Source: Pelobium manganitolerans (GTDB lineage: Bacteria > Bacteroidota > Bacteroidia > Sphingobacteriales > Sphingobacteriaceae). From it: DNA of 64,000 nt. A program made the position numbers and the translations under genes. The stretch covers positions 1-64,000 of the forward strand of contig NZ_MBTA01000030.1 in assembly GCF_003609575.1 (NCBI RefSeq). Direction: 5' to 3'. The first letter of the stretch is position 1, and each line of letters opens with the position of its first letter. Positions 55,601-62,312 of this stretch are shown here, in pieces. Below the pieces are notes generated by a model. The model ran no database searches, was not told the DNA's origin, and worked only from the letters and a program-made list of their open reading frames with translations.

Positions 55601-55882
55601 AATGAGATTTTCAAGGGTCACTTAAAACGTGCCGAAGGTGCCGAAAATATAGCCGCTATTATGGCTGAGGGTATCGATCAGGTCATCAAATCCATAGTCT
55701 TTGAAAATGGTAAGCCTATTATTGACTGGGTAAATAAATCAGACATTGAAGGCAGAATTAAGATTGATATTGATGACTATCTGTTTGACTTAAAAGCTCA
55801 GCAGGACATTGAGTTACCTTTTGATTTGATTGATGAATTGGTAGAAGAAGGACTTAAAGTAGCCAAGTTGAAATATGTCTGA
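52643..55882 (+). CDS. hsdR: Type I restriction endonuclease subunit HsdR
   Basis: A 1079-residue restriction and translocation subunit. The N-terminal PD-(D/E)XK nuclease has Asp153 and Glu167-x-Lys169 (RPDIVLFINGIPVVVIECKSPK). The SF2 motor has Walker A QGSGKSLTMVML (about 348), DEGH box VDEGHRSQYG (about 446), motif III FTGTPLMKKE and motif VI AIARVNRLAPG. The C-terminal helical region binds the methyltransferase. It cuts unmodified DNA after translocation. It lies after a 170-bp gap and overlaps the metallopeptidase gene by 8 bp. Confidence 0.95.
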   Translation: MAVPSFKEDHISQLPALKLLMNMGWKYLSPEQALEARGGRTSNVLLETILKDQLQVINTIEYKGKEFPFSDANVNNAILAIRDLPVQDGFIAANKAFYELITLGRSFEQSVLGDKKSFSFHYIDWKHPENNTYHVSEEFSVLRSGSSEHYRPDIVLFINGIPVVVIECKSPKIKDAIDKSIEQHLRNQQEDGIRALYQYSNLVMGLATHEAKYATTATQKEFWSFWKELFKTKAEETAWLDKLQTLKNQPLPANERTTLFLERYKNVWTFFQNLEKEEQAITEQDKLLFSFCQPKRLLDLFFNFTLYDDGIKKVTRYQQYFAVHNTLDKVVKTDSEGLRKGGVIWHTQGSGKSLTMVMLAQLIATHPQIKNPKIILVTDRIDLDDQITETFKKCQIPVENAQTGKHLVELLSGIGDTVITTLIHKFEAAVNRAKEGFDSPDIFVLVDEGHRSQYGTFNIKMQKVFPKGCFIAFTGTPLMKKEKSTANRFGGLIDVYSITDAVEDGAVVPLLYEGRHNLIEVNEKPLDNYFDRVSEPLTPYGKAALKRKFSSTNQLNKAEEVIYARAWDISDHYEQNVQDILFGSLKAKGQLVAPNKTTAIRYREFIREIGKVTCEVLISPPDVRENYEDAFEESDDLILKFWKALMDKYGSPENYEKSLINSFKKQDHPEIIIVVDKLLTGFDAPNNYVLYLTRQLKEHTLLQAIARVNRLAPGKEHGLIIDYYGNLENLDSALETYSGTNNYDAADLEGTLTNISEEIKKLPQAHSEVWDIFKEVKNKYDEPAYEELLQDEAIRHIFYEKVSGFSRLLKLALSSFEFISKTPEQQINKYKQDAKFFLGLRISVKRRYFDDLEYKEYEPQVQKLIDKHITTEGEILRITEMVNIFDKEERDREVEKITSKAAKADHIASRTIKAINVKMNEDPVYYKKLSRLIRDTIEDYHQHRISEADYLNKAREYEDQFHNGRQDNVPENLAGNDTGIAIYNLVNEIFKGHLKRAEGAENIAAIMAEGIDQVIKSIVFENGKPIIDWVNKSDIEGRIKIDIDDYLFDLKAQQDIELPFDLIDELVEEGLKVAKLKYV

Positions 55883-56582
55883 AACAGCCACGATAGAATC
55901 CTTAGTTTTTGGTTCCAGAGAGATCAATTATGAACTCTCCTATCAGGATCGCAAAACACTCGGCATTCGGGTTTATCCCGATTGTAAAGTACGGGTGATT
56001 GCTCCCCTTGACACCACAGAGGAGAAATTGAAAACAAAACTCAGGGAGAAAGCACCTTGGATCATCAAGCAGCAACTTGAGTTTCTTTCCTATCATCCGC
56101 TAACACCACCACGCAAATACATCAATGGTGAAACCCATCTTTATTTGGGAAGGCAGTACAAACTTAGAGTTGAAAAAGCTGCAACCAATGAAGTGAAACT
56201 GTTTAGAGGAAGGCTATTGATATTGAAAAAAGACAATACAACAGCCAAAAACCTCCTGTCAGAATGGTATAGAGATAAGGCTGCTATTCACTTTGAGGAA
56301 ACCCTAAAAAAGATACTACCGCTTTTTAATCGATACAATATCGATCAGCCAGAGCTTCAAATCAGGCAAATGCCTACACGTTGGGGAAGTTGTACACCCA
56401 AAGGAAAAGTGATTCTAAACCCTGAATTGATCAAAGCACCTAAAGGAAGTATAGAATATGTCATCATTCATGAGTTGTGTCACTTGGTGCATCACAACCA
56501 TACACGTGCATTCTACGAACTTCAAGAAACAATAATGCCTGACTGGAAAAAATGGAAAGAAAGACTTGAAGAGACTTTTTAA
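55875..56582 (+). CDS. YgjP-like (DUF45/SprT-type) zinc metallopeptidase
   Basis: A 235-residue protein of the YgjP/DUF45 family often found immediately after hsdR. The zinc motif is His199-Glu200-x-x-His203 (HELCHLVHHNHTRAFYE), with QMPTRWGSCTPKGKVILNPELIKAP before it, as in SprT/WLM-like peptidases. Its role in type I loci is not settled; proteolytic control of the restriction subunit is a fair guess. It starts inside hsdR (8-bp overlap). Confidence 0.9.
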   Translation: MSETATIESLVFGSREINYELSYQDRKTLGIRVYPDCKVRVIAPLDTTEEKLKTKLREKAPWIIKQQLEFLSYHPLTPPRKYINGETHLYLGRQYKLRVEKAATNEVKLFRGRLLILKKDNTTAKNLLSEWYRDKAAIHFEETLKKILPLFNRYNIDQPELQIRQMPTRWGSCTPKGKVILNPELIKAPKGSIEYVIIHELCHLVHHNHTRAFYELQETIMPDWKKWKERLEETF

Positions 56583-56794
56583 CGTAGAAATTATAAATTA
56601 ATATAATTATGTGATTCTATATTCTTATTGATATTTTACAAAAGTGAAGATTTTGAATTGGATAGATTTTTGCTCCAAATCTCCCAAATCATCTACCAGA
56701 AACATGAGCAACACCTACTTCAAACTCCGCAATCCCTTCAACTTTTCACCTCATAAATTTGAGCTTGGCAGACCCTTTACATTTTATAAATCAC

Positions 56795-57460
56795 ATGCCG
56801 ACAATTTTTTTTTTGAAACTTTACAAGCTGAGAGATTCTGAATATCCAGCCTTCTATCAATATCATTTAGCCTATTTTCTGAAAGAAAGCAATCTTGAAG
56901 AAAAAGAATTCTTCCGTTACGTTTATGAGTTAACTACCTCCAGAATCCAGTACCACAAACAGCAAACTCCTTTCGGTTCAAGACATGTTCTGAACAAACA
57001 ATCATTGGAGAAATTAAACCTCTTTCTAAAATTTCTCCATTCCATCGACCAGTGGAACCATCATAAATCATTGGAGATTTTACTGGTAGAAAAGGAAGAA
57101 CGGATTCAAAAACTGATGGATCAGATCTCAGAACTGGAAGCACAGATCAAAGAGCTGAACCAATATGAACCGGCTGAGAAAATCAGTATCACAAATGGCA
57201 AACTGGCCACGGTTATTGATCTTTTCAGACAGCTTCAGGAACTAAATTCCCCTGATGAAAAGAAGCTGTTCCGCTCCCAGACCCAAAGCCCATGGTACAA
57301 AATGCTATCTAAATATTTCCTTCACGGTGAGAAGGAAATCCCCATCAACACTGCCCGAAATTACTTCCCAGCTAACAGGAATACTAAGCTGATCAAGGGG
57401 TCCGAAGTGCCGGAATCTGACAAACTTTTTAGGATCATTTCGGTAGACCAAAAGGACTGA
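56795..57460 (+). CDS. Conserved mobile-element protein of unknown function
   Basis: A 221-residue protein from ATG 56795. The centre has a coiled coil (about 95-135: EKEERIQKLMDQISELEAQIKELN), and the end is helical (SPWYKMLSKYFLHGEKEIPINTARNYFP). It loosely resembles the RteC-type regulators of Bacteroidota elements, but I cannot confirm this. A run of ten T at 56805-56814 lies near the start. A second frame from 56644 or 56704 overlaps in another phase, so the true N terminus is uncertain. The excisionase-like gene follows after 152 bp. Confidence 0.55.
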   Translation: MPTIFFLKLYKLRDSEYPAFYQYHLAYFLKESNLEEKEFFRYVYELTTSRIQYHKQQTPFGSRHVLNKQSLEKLNLFLKFLHSIDQWNHHKSLEILLVEKEERIQKLMDQISELEAQIKELNQYEPAEKISITNGKLATVIDLFRQLQELNSPDEKKLFRSQTQSPWYKMLSKYFLHGEKEIPINTARNYFPANRNTKLIKGSEVPESDKLFRIISVDQKD

Positions 57461-57612
57461 TCCCCTGTTTACTCACTGCCCATGACCAAACGACTCCCTT
57501 GGTCATCCAAAAGCACCTCTTCCTCCTGACTTTTGTAGGGTAACCAATGGCACTGTACTATTTCTTTTGTTCTGCTGCCATTGAGAATATGAACCCTATA
57601 AAACATTAAATC

Positions 57613-57882
57613 ATGTCAGTAGAAATCATCACTAAAGAAGATTTATCTGAGTTCAAGTCTGAACTGTTAGCTGAAATCTCCAAACTTGTTAAACCTTCAG
57701 AAAGTAATGTAACCCGTCAATGGCTGAAAAGTGCAGAAGTCAGAAAACTGTTAAATATCTCTCCCGGAACTTTGCAGAATTTGCGTATCAACGGAACGCT
57801 CCGCTTCACCAAAATCGGGGGAACCATGTATTACAAAACTGCCGATATTCATCGCTTGTTGGAAGGAGGTGATCATGCCTAG
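57613..57882 (+). CDS. Excisionase-like helix-turn-helix protein
   Basis: An 89-residue protein of the MerR/excisionase HTH type (about 35-80: WLKSAEVRKLLNISPGTLQNLRINGTLRFTKIGG), with an N-terminal helix. Such proteins act as recombination directionality factors or as regulators of the mob genes. Its 3' end overlaps the next gene and carries that gene's ribosome binding site. Confidence 0.82.
   Translation: MSVEIITKEDLSEFKSELLAEISKLVKPSESNVTRQWLKSAEVRKLLNISPGTLQNLRINGTLRFTKIGGTMYYKTADIHRLLEGGDHA
57863..57874 (+). promoter_or_regulatory. Perfect 12-nt Shine-Dalgarno sequence
   Basis: AAGGAGGTGATC directly before ATG 57875 is complementary to the 3' end of bacterial 16S rRNA over 12 nt, and the GGAGG core is 5 nt from the ATG. 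This is unusual in Bacteroidota. It decides the start of the winged-helix gene, although it is also part of the upstream EGGDH codons. Confidence 0.6.
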
Positions 57883-58198
57883 TCTCACCCAATTCCTGAT
57901 TCCTATCTCTCAGGATAATCGTCTTCATCCTTCTCATATCTGTCTCTATATCTCCCTATTTTCACTTTGGGAGCGAAGCCGTTTCAGCATCCCTTTCAGG
58001 ATTTCCAGAAGACAGCTGATGAAACTCAGCAAGATCAGATCAACGGCCACTTATCATAAATGTATCCGTGACCTGGTCAGTTTCGGATATATAGATTATT
58101 CTCCTTCTTATGATCATTTTAAGGGAAGTCAGATTGTAATTCATAATGGTTTGCAGGAACCTGACCTTAAAGAACTCCCTTTGCCGTGTAGCAGGTAG
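57875..58198 (+). CDS. Small winged-helix-like protein
   Basis: A 107-residue protein from ATG 57875. The pattern FRISRRQLMKLSKIRSTATYHKCIRDLVSFGYIDY is a winged helix-turn-helix like those of element replication or regulatory proteins. The N terminus (LTQFLIPISQDNRLHPSHICLYISLF) is hydrophobic but reads as buried helix rather than a signal. It is coupled to the excisionase-like gene, so a regulatory role in element maintenance is likely. Confidence 0.65.
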   Translation: MPSLTQFLIPISQDNRLHPSHICLYISLFSLWERSRFSIPFRISRRQLMKLSKIRSTATYHKCIRDLVSFGYIDYSPSYDHFKGSQIVIHNGLQEPDLKELPLPCSR

Positions 58199-58309
58199 CC
58201 AGCTATGTTTTGGTTGCACCAAAACGCTGGTTTCTGTTCATCCTCTGGGATTCACAGAAAGATTTTTCTCATGCTAGCGCATTCTAAAAACTGACACCCT
58301 AAAACCATC

Positions 58310-58681
58310 ATGGAAAAGCAGACCAGAAATAAAGGAGGACGTCCGAGAAAAGAGATCAAGCGTGATGTCTATATCACCATCAAGTGTACACACTATGAAA
58401 AGAAGGCTATTGAATCAAAGGCAAAAGCTGTACATCTGAGTACCTCCGAATACCTGCGGGATTTGGGACTGAAGGGAAAGGTTGACCTGAAGAACAGATC
58501 ACTCGGTAAGGAAATCTTATCCATGACCGGGACACTCAATCACCTTGCTGCCAACCTGAACCAGATTGCCAAGAAGCGTAACAGTCTGGATGAGCTCAAT
58601 CCTTTGGAAAGGGCCAGACTGAATGTGCAGTCCATCGAGGTGAAACAGCTGGCCATATTGATCAAAGAGAAACTGAAATGA
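58310..58681 (+). CDS. mobC: Mobilisation protein MobC (relaxosome accessory)
   Basis: A 123-residue basic protein. The start KGGRPRKEIKRDVYITIKCTHYEKKAIESKA is a ribbon-helix-helix DNA-binding domain. The C-terminal part (LNHLAANLNQIAKKRNS) is the MobC/relaxosome helix that helps the relaxase open the transfer origin. It overlaps the relaxase start by 4 bp (ATGA). Confidence 0.88.
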   Translation: MEKQTRNKGGRPRKEIKRDVYITIKCTHYEKKAIESKAKAVHLSTSEYLRDLGLKGKVDLKNRSLGKEILSMTGTLNHLAANLNQIAKKRNSLDELNPLERARLNVQSIEVKQLAILIKEKLK

Positions 58682-59688
58682 TCGGCCATGTCTCTATAGG
58701 GAAATCAGCTTACCACTGTATCAGCTATTGTCTGGAAGATAAGAGGGAACTGAGTGAGGGGCAGAAAGAGCAACTATCCAAGGCTGAACAGCTGAACCAC
58801 AAAAATAGGGCAGAAGTACTCCATTATAACCAGTGCTTTGGAAACAAAAAGGAACTGGCAGCACAGTTCAGGGATGTTCAGCAACTGAGCAGGAGGTGTG
58901 AGAAGCCGGTGCTCCATCTCTCCCTTCGTTTGGCTCCCGGTGAAGTCCTTTCAAAAGCACAGTTGACAGAGATGGGCAAAGCCTGTGCGGAAGAGTTCGG
59001 AGTGGGCGATCATCAGTATATCTGTGTACTGCATAAGGACACCAAAGAACAGCACATCCATATCGCGGCCAACAGAGTGGGCTTTGATGGTAAAGCGGCT
59101 AAAGATGGCAACAGCTACAAAAGGATGTCAAATCTTTGCAGGAGATTGGAGAAGCAATATGGATTACAGGAGGTCTTAAGTCCGAGAGCTTTCTTATCTC
59201 CAAAGGACAGAAGAATCCAGCGGCATGACAGCAGGAAGGAGCGGATGAGGAAAGACATCAGGAATAGCTTAGAGAAATCGGAAAGCTATACCTTCTTTGA
59301 AAAGGAAATGAGATCACTCGGTTATCAGGTCATTAAAGGAAGGGGCATTTCTTTCATTGATGACAAGAAGGTGAAAGTGAAAGGAAGTGAGCTGGGTTTC
59401 TCCCTCTCGAAAATAGAGAAGGTACTGGAACTGAAGATTAAGCTTAAACAGGAAAAAGAGAAATCACCTCAAAGACAAGCTCATCAGAAAAGCCGGCCCT
59501 TCCAAACTTCAGATCATCGACACCAGGCACACTATGAAACGGAAATAATTGGAGCGGTTGAAAAGCAACTATCAAAAATACTGGATGAACTGATTAGACC
59601 GGAGCATGGAAACGATGTAGACAATACCGAACTCATCAAAGAATCCAGAAGAAATAAAAAGAGAAAACACAGGCAGATGAGCCGATAA
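58678..59688 (+). CDS. mobA: Relaxase/mobilisation nuclease
   Basis: A 336-residue relaxase of the MOBP-like Bacteroidota type. The metal-binding motif is His126-x-His128 in EQHIHIAANRV. The N-terminal MIGHVSIGKSAYHCISYCLEDK holds a candidate nucleophile Tyr. It nicks the transfer origin and leads DNA into a helper's conjugation channel. No Tra or coupling genes are in the window. The C terminus is basic and disordered. Confidence 0.88.
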   Translation: MIGHVSIGKSAYHCISYCLEDKRELSEGQKEQLSKAEQLNHKNRAEVLHYNQCFGNKKELAAQFRDVQQLSRRCEKPVLHLSLRLAPGEVLSKAQLTEMGKACAEEFGVGDHQYICVLHKDTKEQHIHIAANRVGFDGKAAKDGNSYKRMSNLCRRLEKQYGLQEVLSPRAFLSPKDRRIQRHDSRKERMRKDIRNSLEKSESYTFFEKEMRSLGYQVIKGRGISFIDDKKVKVKGSELGFSLSKIEKVLELKIKLKQEKEKSPQRQAHQKSRPFQTSDHRHQAHYETEIIGAVEKQLSKILDELIRPEHGNDVDNTELIKESRRNKKRKHRQMSR

Positions 59689-59699
59689 AAAAACATCAT

Positions 59700-60248
59700 A
59701 TGGGAAATCAAAACGAAATGGATAAAGACACCTTGGAACTGGTGTTACAGGAGTTTGCAGAGGAGCAGAAAATAACCAGCCAGAACATCAATAATCTAAT
59801 TCAAACTACTCATTCTTTAACAGAGAAATTGAGGGAGTTAGAAGGACAGATCAAAGAGCCGAAGCCTGTGAATTTGAGTACAGATACCAAACCTTTTCAG
59901 CAGTTATTACAGAAAGGGATGCTGGACATTAAACTGATGATCGGCAACCAGCCCAAGAGCATCCAAAGAAAGTTTCAGATTCTGCTGTTTCCTGAGCAGG
60001 ATGCCAAGCTGTTTTATAGGATTGTATTTGGAAGGTGGTTTCTGTGGTTAACGGTTATGCTGGCTTTGACCAATCTCTACAAATGGGGAGTGAATTATAA
60101 CAATAACCAGAAGGAGATCGAAATGGAGCAATTGGAGAATGACAGGATCAGAAAGTCTTGGAACTATTTATACAAGAATAGTGATCAGAATGTTCAGATG
60201 AAAATGGACAAAGCTTTCAAGAATTTTACTCTTGAAGCCAATAACTAA
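59700..60248 (+). CDS. Mobilisation-associated membrane protein
   Basis: A 182-residue protein with an N-terminal coiled coil (about 8-55), one membrane helix at about 114-134 (WFLWLTVMLALTNLYKWGV) and a charged C-terminal tail. It follows the relaxase by 11 bp, a position often filled by such proteins in Bacteroidota mob modules. It might link the relaxosome to the membrane. Family not recognised. Confidence 0.7.
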   Translation: MGNQNEMDKDTLELVLQEFAEEQKITSQNINNLIQTTHSLTEKLRELEGQIKEPKPVNLSTDTKPFQQLLQKGMLDIKLMIGNQPKSIQRKFQILLFPEQDAKLFYRIVFGRWFLWLTVMLALTNLYKWGVNYNNNQKEIEMEQLENDRIRKSWNYLYKNSDQNVQMKMDKAFKNFTLEANN

Positions 60249-60366
60249 AATCATTAAATTTTATAGTGAAGCATAAAGTTTAATCTGCCCAAACGCTTTA
60301 AATATTGCTTTTAAAAATTAAGGACTGAACCATAGGTCCAACCCTCTATCTACCTATGAAAAAACA

Positions 60367-60383
60367 TGCCCTTTGGGAGGGCA
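60367..60383. other. Short hairpin in the gap before the GIY-YIG gene
   Basis: TGCCCT pairs with AGGGCA across TTGGG. No T-tract follows. It marks the 210-bp gap after the mob genes and might end their transcript weakly. Confidence 0.35.
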
Positions 60384-60458
60384 AATAAATTTAGTATTAA
60401 TAATTTATAAAATATAGTAGTCGGTTTTATTAATTTAACTCTATTAAAGTAATTAAAC

Positions 60459-61505
60459 ATGGGACAGTATATTTTTTGGTGTTCAACAAATGGTCATCAA
60501 GATGATTGGTTCATACAGGCAACTTCAAAAGATCAAGCTGTCGACTATTTCATAAAAAATTTCGGATATGATGATGAAGAAGTTAAGACCAGGCAAGTAT
60601 TACTGTTGCCAGAAAGTTTCAATCTTAAGAAAGCAAGTCCACTAACAAGTCACAAATTGAAACGTTTGGGATTTGAAATCTTACTTAAAGATTCTCCACG
60701 TATAGTCAGATATCATGGACGATTATATAAGGAAGGCTCATATATTGAAAATGTTGACTTCACAAATGAATTGAAGGTTTATTTATTCAAAGTTACAGGT
60801 GAAGATTATTATAAAATTGGTCATACCAAAAATATTAGACGAAGAGTTAAACAAGTGTTAGGAGAATCTCCATATCAAGTAACAGTAGAAAATTATTTTA
60901 TTACACCAGCTGCCCGACAAATTGAAAAGGAAATCAGAACACTTTTTCAAAAATTTACTACTGCCAAAGAATGGCTTACCCTTGATGATTGGACTGCTTC
61001 AATAATCATGGTTGTGTTTGACTTATACAGAATAGAATTTAAAAATAATAAACCCTCTTATAGTCCTCCCTTATATTTTACTGCCTTGCTTTCAGAACTA
61101 AAGCATCTAATCCATTTAAGTAACTATAAAAGAAAACCAGACAATGAAAGTGTAATTCGACTACAGTGTGTATATGATATCGTTCAACAATTAGATGTTG
61201 AAGTTGTAATTGCTAAAACTCCCAATATGCTCGCAAAACGGATAAAATACCATGAGCATCAGATAAAAGAATTACACGAAGAATTATTAAAAGAACATAG
61301 TTATTGGAAGGTTGGAGATATAGCTTTTAACAACGAAGGAGAGAAATTTCTGATTGTGGAAGTTCAAGCCCATTCTTATGAAGATGAGAAGATGGAGGTT
61401 ACTGCCCGTTTCTTATTATTGGTTAAACGTTTTTTAAAATCTGGAGAGTTAAGTAAAAACTCATTTTTTGCAAATTCAAGTATTCTAAAAAAAGAGAAGC
61501 TATAA
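60459..61505 (+). CDS. GIY-YIG/T5orf172-like nuclease domain protein
   Basis: A 348-residue protein. The centre (about 107-180) reads KVYLFKVTGEDYYKIGHTKNIRRRVKQV ... QIEKEIRTLFQKFTTAKEWLTL, the pattern of T5orf172 nucleases, a GIY-YIG branch, with the Arg and Glu in place. The first 100 and last 170 residues are unassigned; the C terminus is strand-rich (YWKVGDIAFNNEGEKFLIVEVQAH). It lies alone at the right end, about 120 bp before the arm-type site, a typical cargo position. A defence or DNA-processing role is possible. Confidence 0.65.
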   Translation: MGQYIFWCSTNGHQDDWFIQATSKDQAVDYFIKNFGYDDEEVKTRQVLLLPESFNLKKASPLTSHKLKRLGFEILLKDSPRIVRYHGRLYKEGSYIENVDFTNELKVYLFKVTGEDYYKIGHTKNIRRRVKQVLGESPYQVTVENYFITPAARQIEKEIRTLFQKFTTAKEWLTLDDWTASIIMVVFDLYRIEFKNNKPSYSPPLYFTALLSELKHLIHLSNYKRKPDNESVIRLQCVYDIVQQLDVEVVIAKTPNMLAKRIKYHEHQIKELHEELLKEHSYWKVGDIAFNNEGEKFLIVEVQAHSYEDEKMEVTARFLLLVKRFLKSGELSKNSFFANSSILKKEKL

Positions 61506-61622
61506 ATTTAGTGTTCTTGAAAGATTGAATCAGATAGATTAAATTATTCTTTGTCAAAACGAATTATATCAATAACTTTAATTATAGTTTTTTGCAGAAA
61601 GTGAAACAGTTGTAAAAAGGCG

Positions 61623-61642
61623 GTGCGTAATTCGGTGCGTCA
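61623..61642 (+). promoter_or_regulatory. Arm-type recombinase site, right end
   Basis: GTGCGTAATTCGGTGCGTCA matches the left-end motif at 42921-42940 at 19 of 20 positions, in the same orientation. It lies 55 bp before attR. Recombinase binding is inferred. Confidence 0.6.
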
Positions 61643-61696
61643 ACTAGCTATCAACATATAAAGCATTGAAATTCTGTAGTTTATAAAGGGGAACAA

Positions 61697-61713
61697 ATTC
61701 CCCTAGGGGCTAC
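61697..61713 (+). repeat. Right attachment site (attR core)
   Basis: ATTCCCCTAGGGGCTAC repeats the 3' end of tRNA-Glu with one mismatch. It marks the right boundary of the element. Confidence 0.85.
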
Positions 61714-61721
61714 CCTAAAGG

Positions 61722-61750
61722 AAAGGTTGGATTTATCTCCAGCCTTTTTC
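61722..61750 (+). terminator. Displaced original terminator of the tRNA operon
   Basis: AAAGGTTGG pairs with CCAGCCTTT (one G-T pair), loop of 8 nt, followed by T-rich sequence. It starts 9 bp after attR, where the tRNA-Glu terminator would have been before insertion. Confidence 0.75.
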
Positions 61751-61889
61751 TGTTTATAGCCTAAAACCCTACTGTTGTTAGAGTTCCGAAGGGTTTTAAG
61801 GATTTAAGAATGGTTGAGAGGGATCAAGGGAAAAGTTGGGGGGATAATGAATATTTCATTTTCTTTGTATCGGATTAACAACCTCTATT

Positions 61890-62312
61890 TTGACTCAAGC
61901 CAGCAACACCTTAATCAGTCTATTACTTCCAGAGGTATTTTGGATTATTTCGGAATTAACTGAAGTCGACGAAGATTCATCTGGACTCCATATCTATCTT
62001 GAAGAGAACAACATAGAGCCTGCCGGTTACAATAAAGCAGATCTTGAATCCAAGGGATTCTTTCCTGAGATTAGTATCTAGGACTTTCCGGTCCGGGGCC
62101 AGAAAGTGGCTCTGTGTATAAAAAGGCGCGATGGACGGTCAAGGCCAGCGGAGAAATCATCGCCAGAGACTGGGATTTGATAAAAAAGGGAGGCGGATGA
62201 CAACAGAATTCGGTCTTTTTTTAAAAGGGAATATTTGGATAACCACCCGATCAGCTGTTACCACTTAGGCCATTATTTTCAGGTTGACGGCAAACAACTT
62301 CAGGAACAGTAT
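61890..62312 (+). pseudogene. ISAon1-type transposase N-terminal gene, decayed
   Basis: From 61890 the frame gives MTQASNTLISLLLPEVFW ... ADLESKGFFPEISI and stops at TAG (62079), where the family continues QDFP. After the stop the same frame resumes as DFPVRGQKV ... KRRRWTVKASGEII. Two small frame changes then lead to MTTEFGLFLK and NHPISCYHLGHYFQVDGKQLQEQY. The match ends at about 62311, and the catalytic partner gene is absent. This is a broken insertion-sequence remnant just outside attR, abutting the next gene. Confidence 0.82.

Larger units (their letters stand above)
42801..61713 (+). mobile_element. Integrative mobilisable element carrying a type I R-M defence island
   Basis: About 18.9 kb inserted at the 3' end of tRNA-Glu. 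Support: 17-bp direct repeats at both ends (16/17 identical), a tyrosine recombinase next to the left end, and a 20-bp arm-type motif at 42921 and 61623 (19/20 identical). An excisionase-like HTH gene, MobC and a relaxase lie near the right end, with no conjugation (Tra) genes. The element would therefore need a helper for transfer. The middle is a type I restriction-modification locus with several inserted effector-like genes. A decayed duplicate of the left end at 44731-45140 shows an earlier rearrangement or tandem insertion. Confidence 0.85.
61506..61889. other. Right end of the element and attachment region
   Basis: No gene is seen. The stretch holds the arm-type motif (61623-61642), attR (61697-61713), the displaced tRNA terminator (61722-61750) and an inverted repeat AAAACCCT/AGGGTTTT (61763-61770 and 61790-61797). 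Confidence 0.7.

Noticed and set aside
56644-56841. A 65-codon frame before the unknown mobile-element protein
   Set aside because: It overlaps the better frame from 56795 and is of low complexity. It is kept only as a possible frameshift observation.
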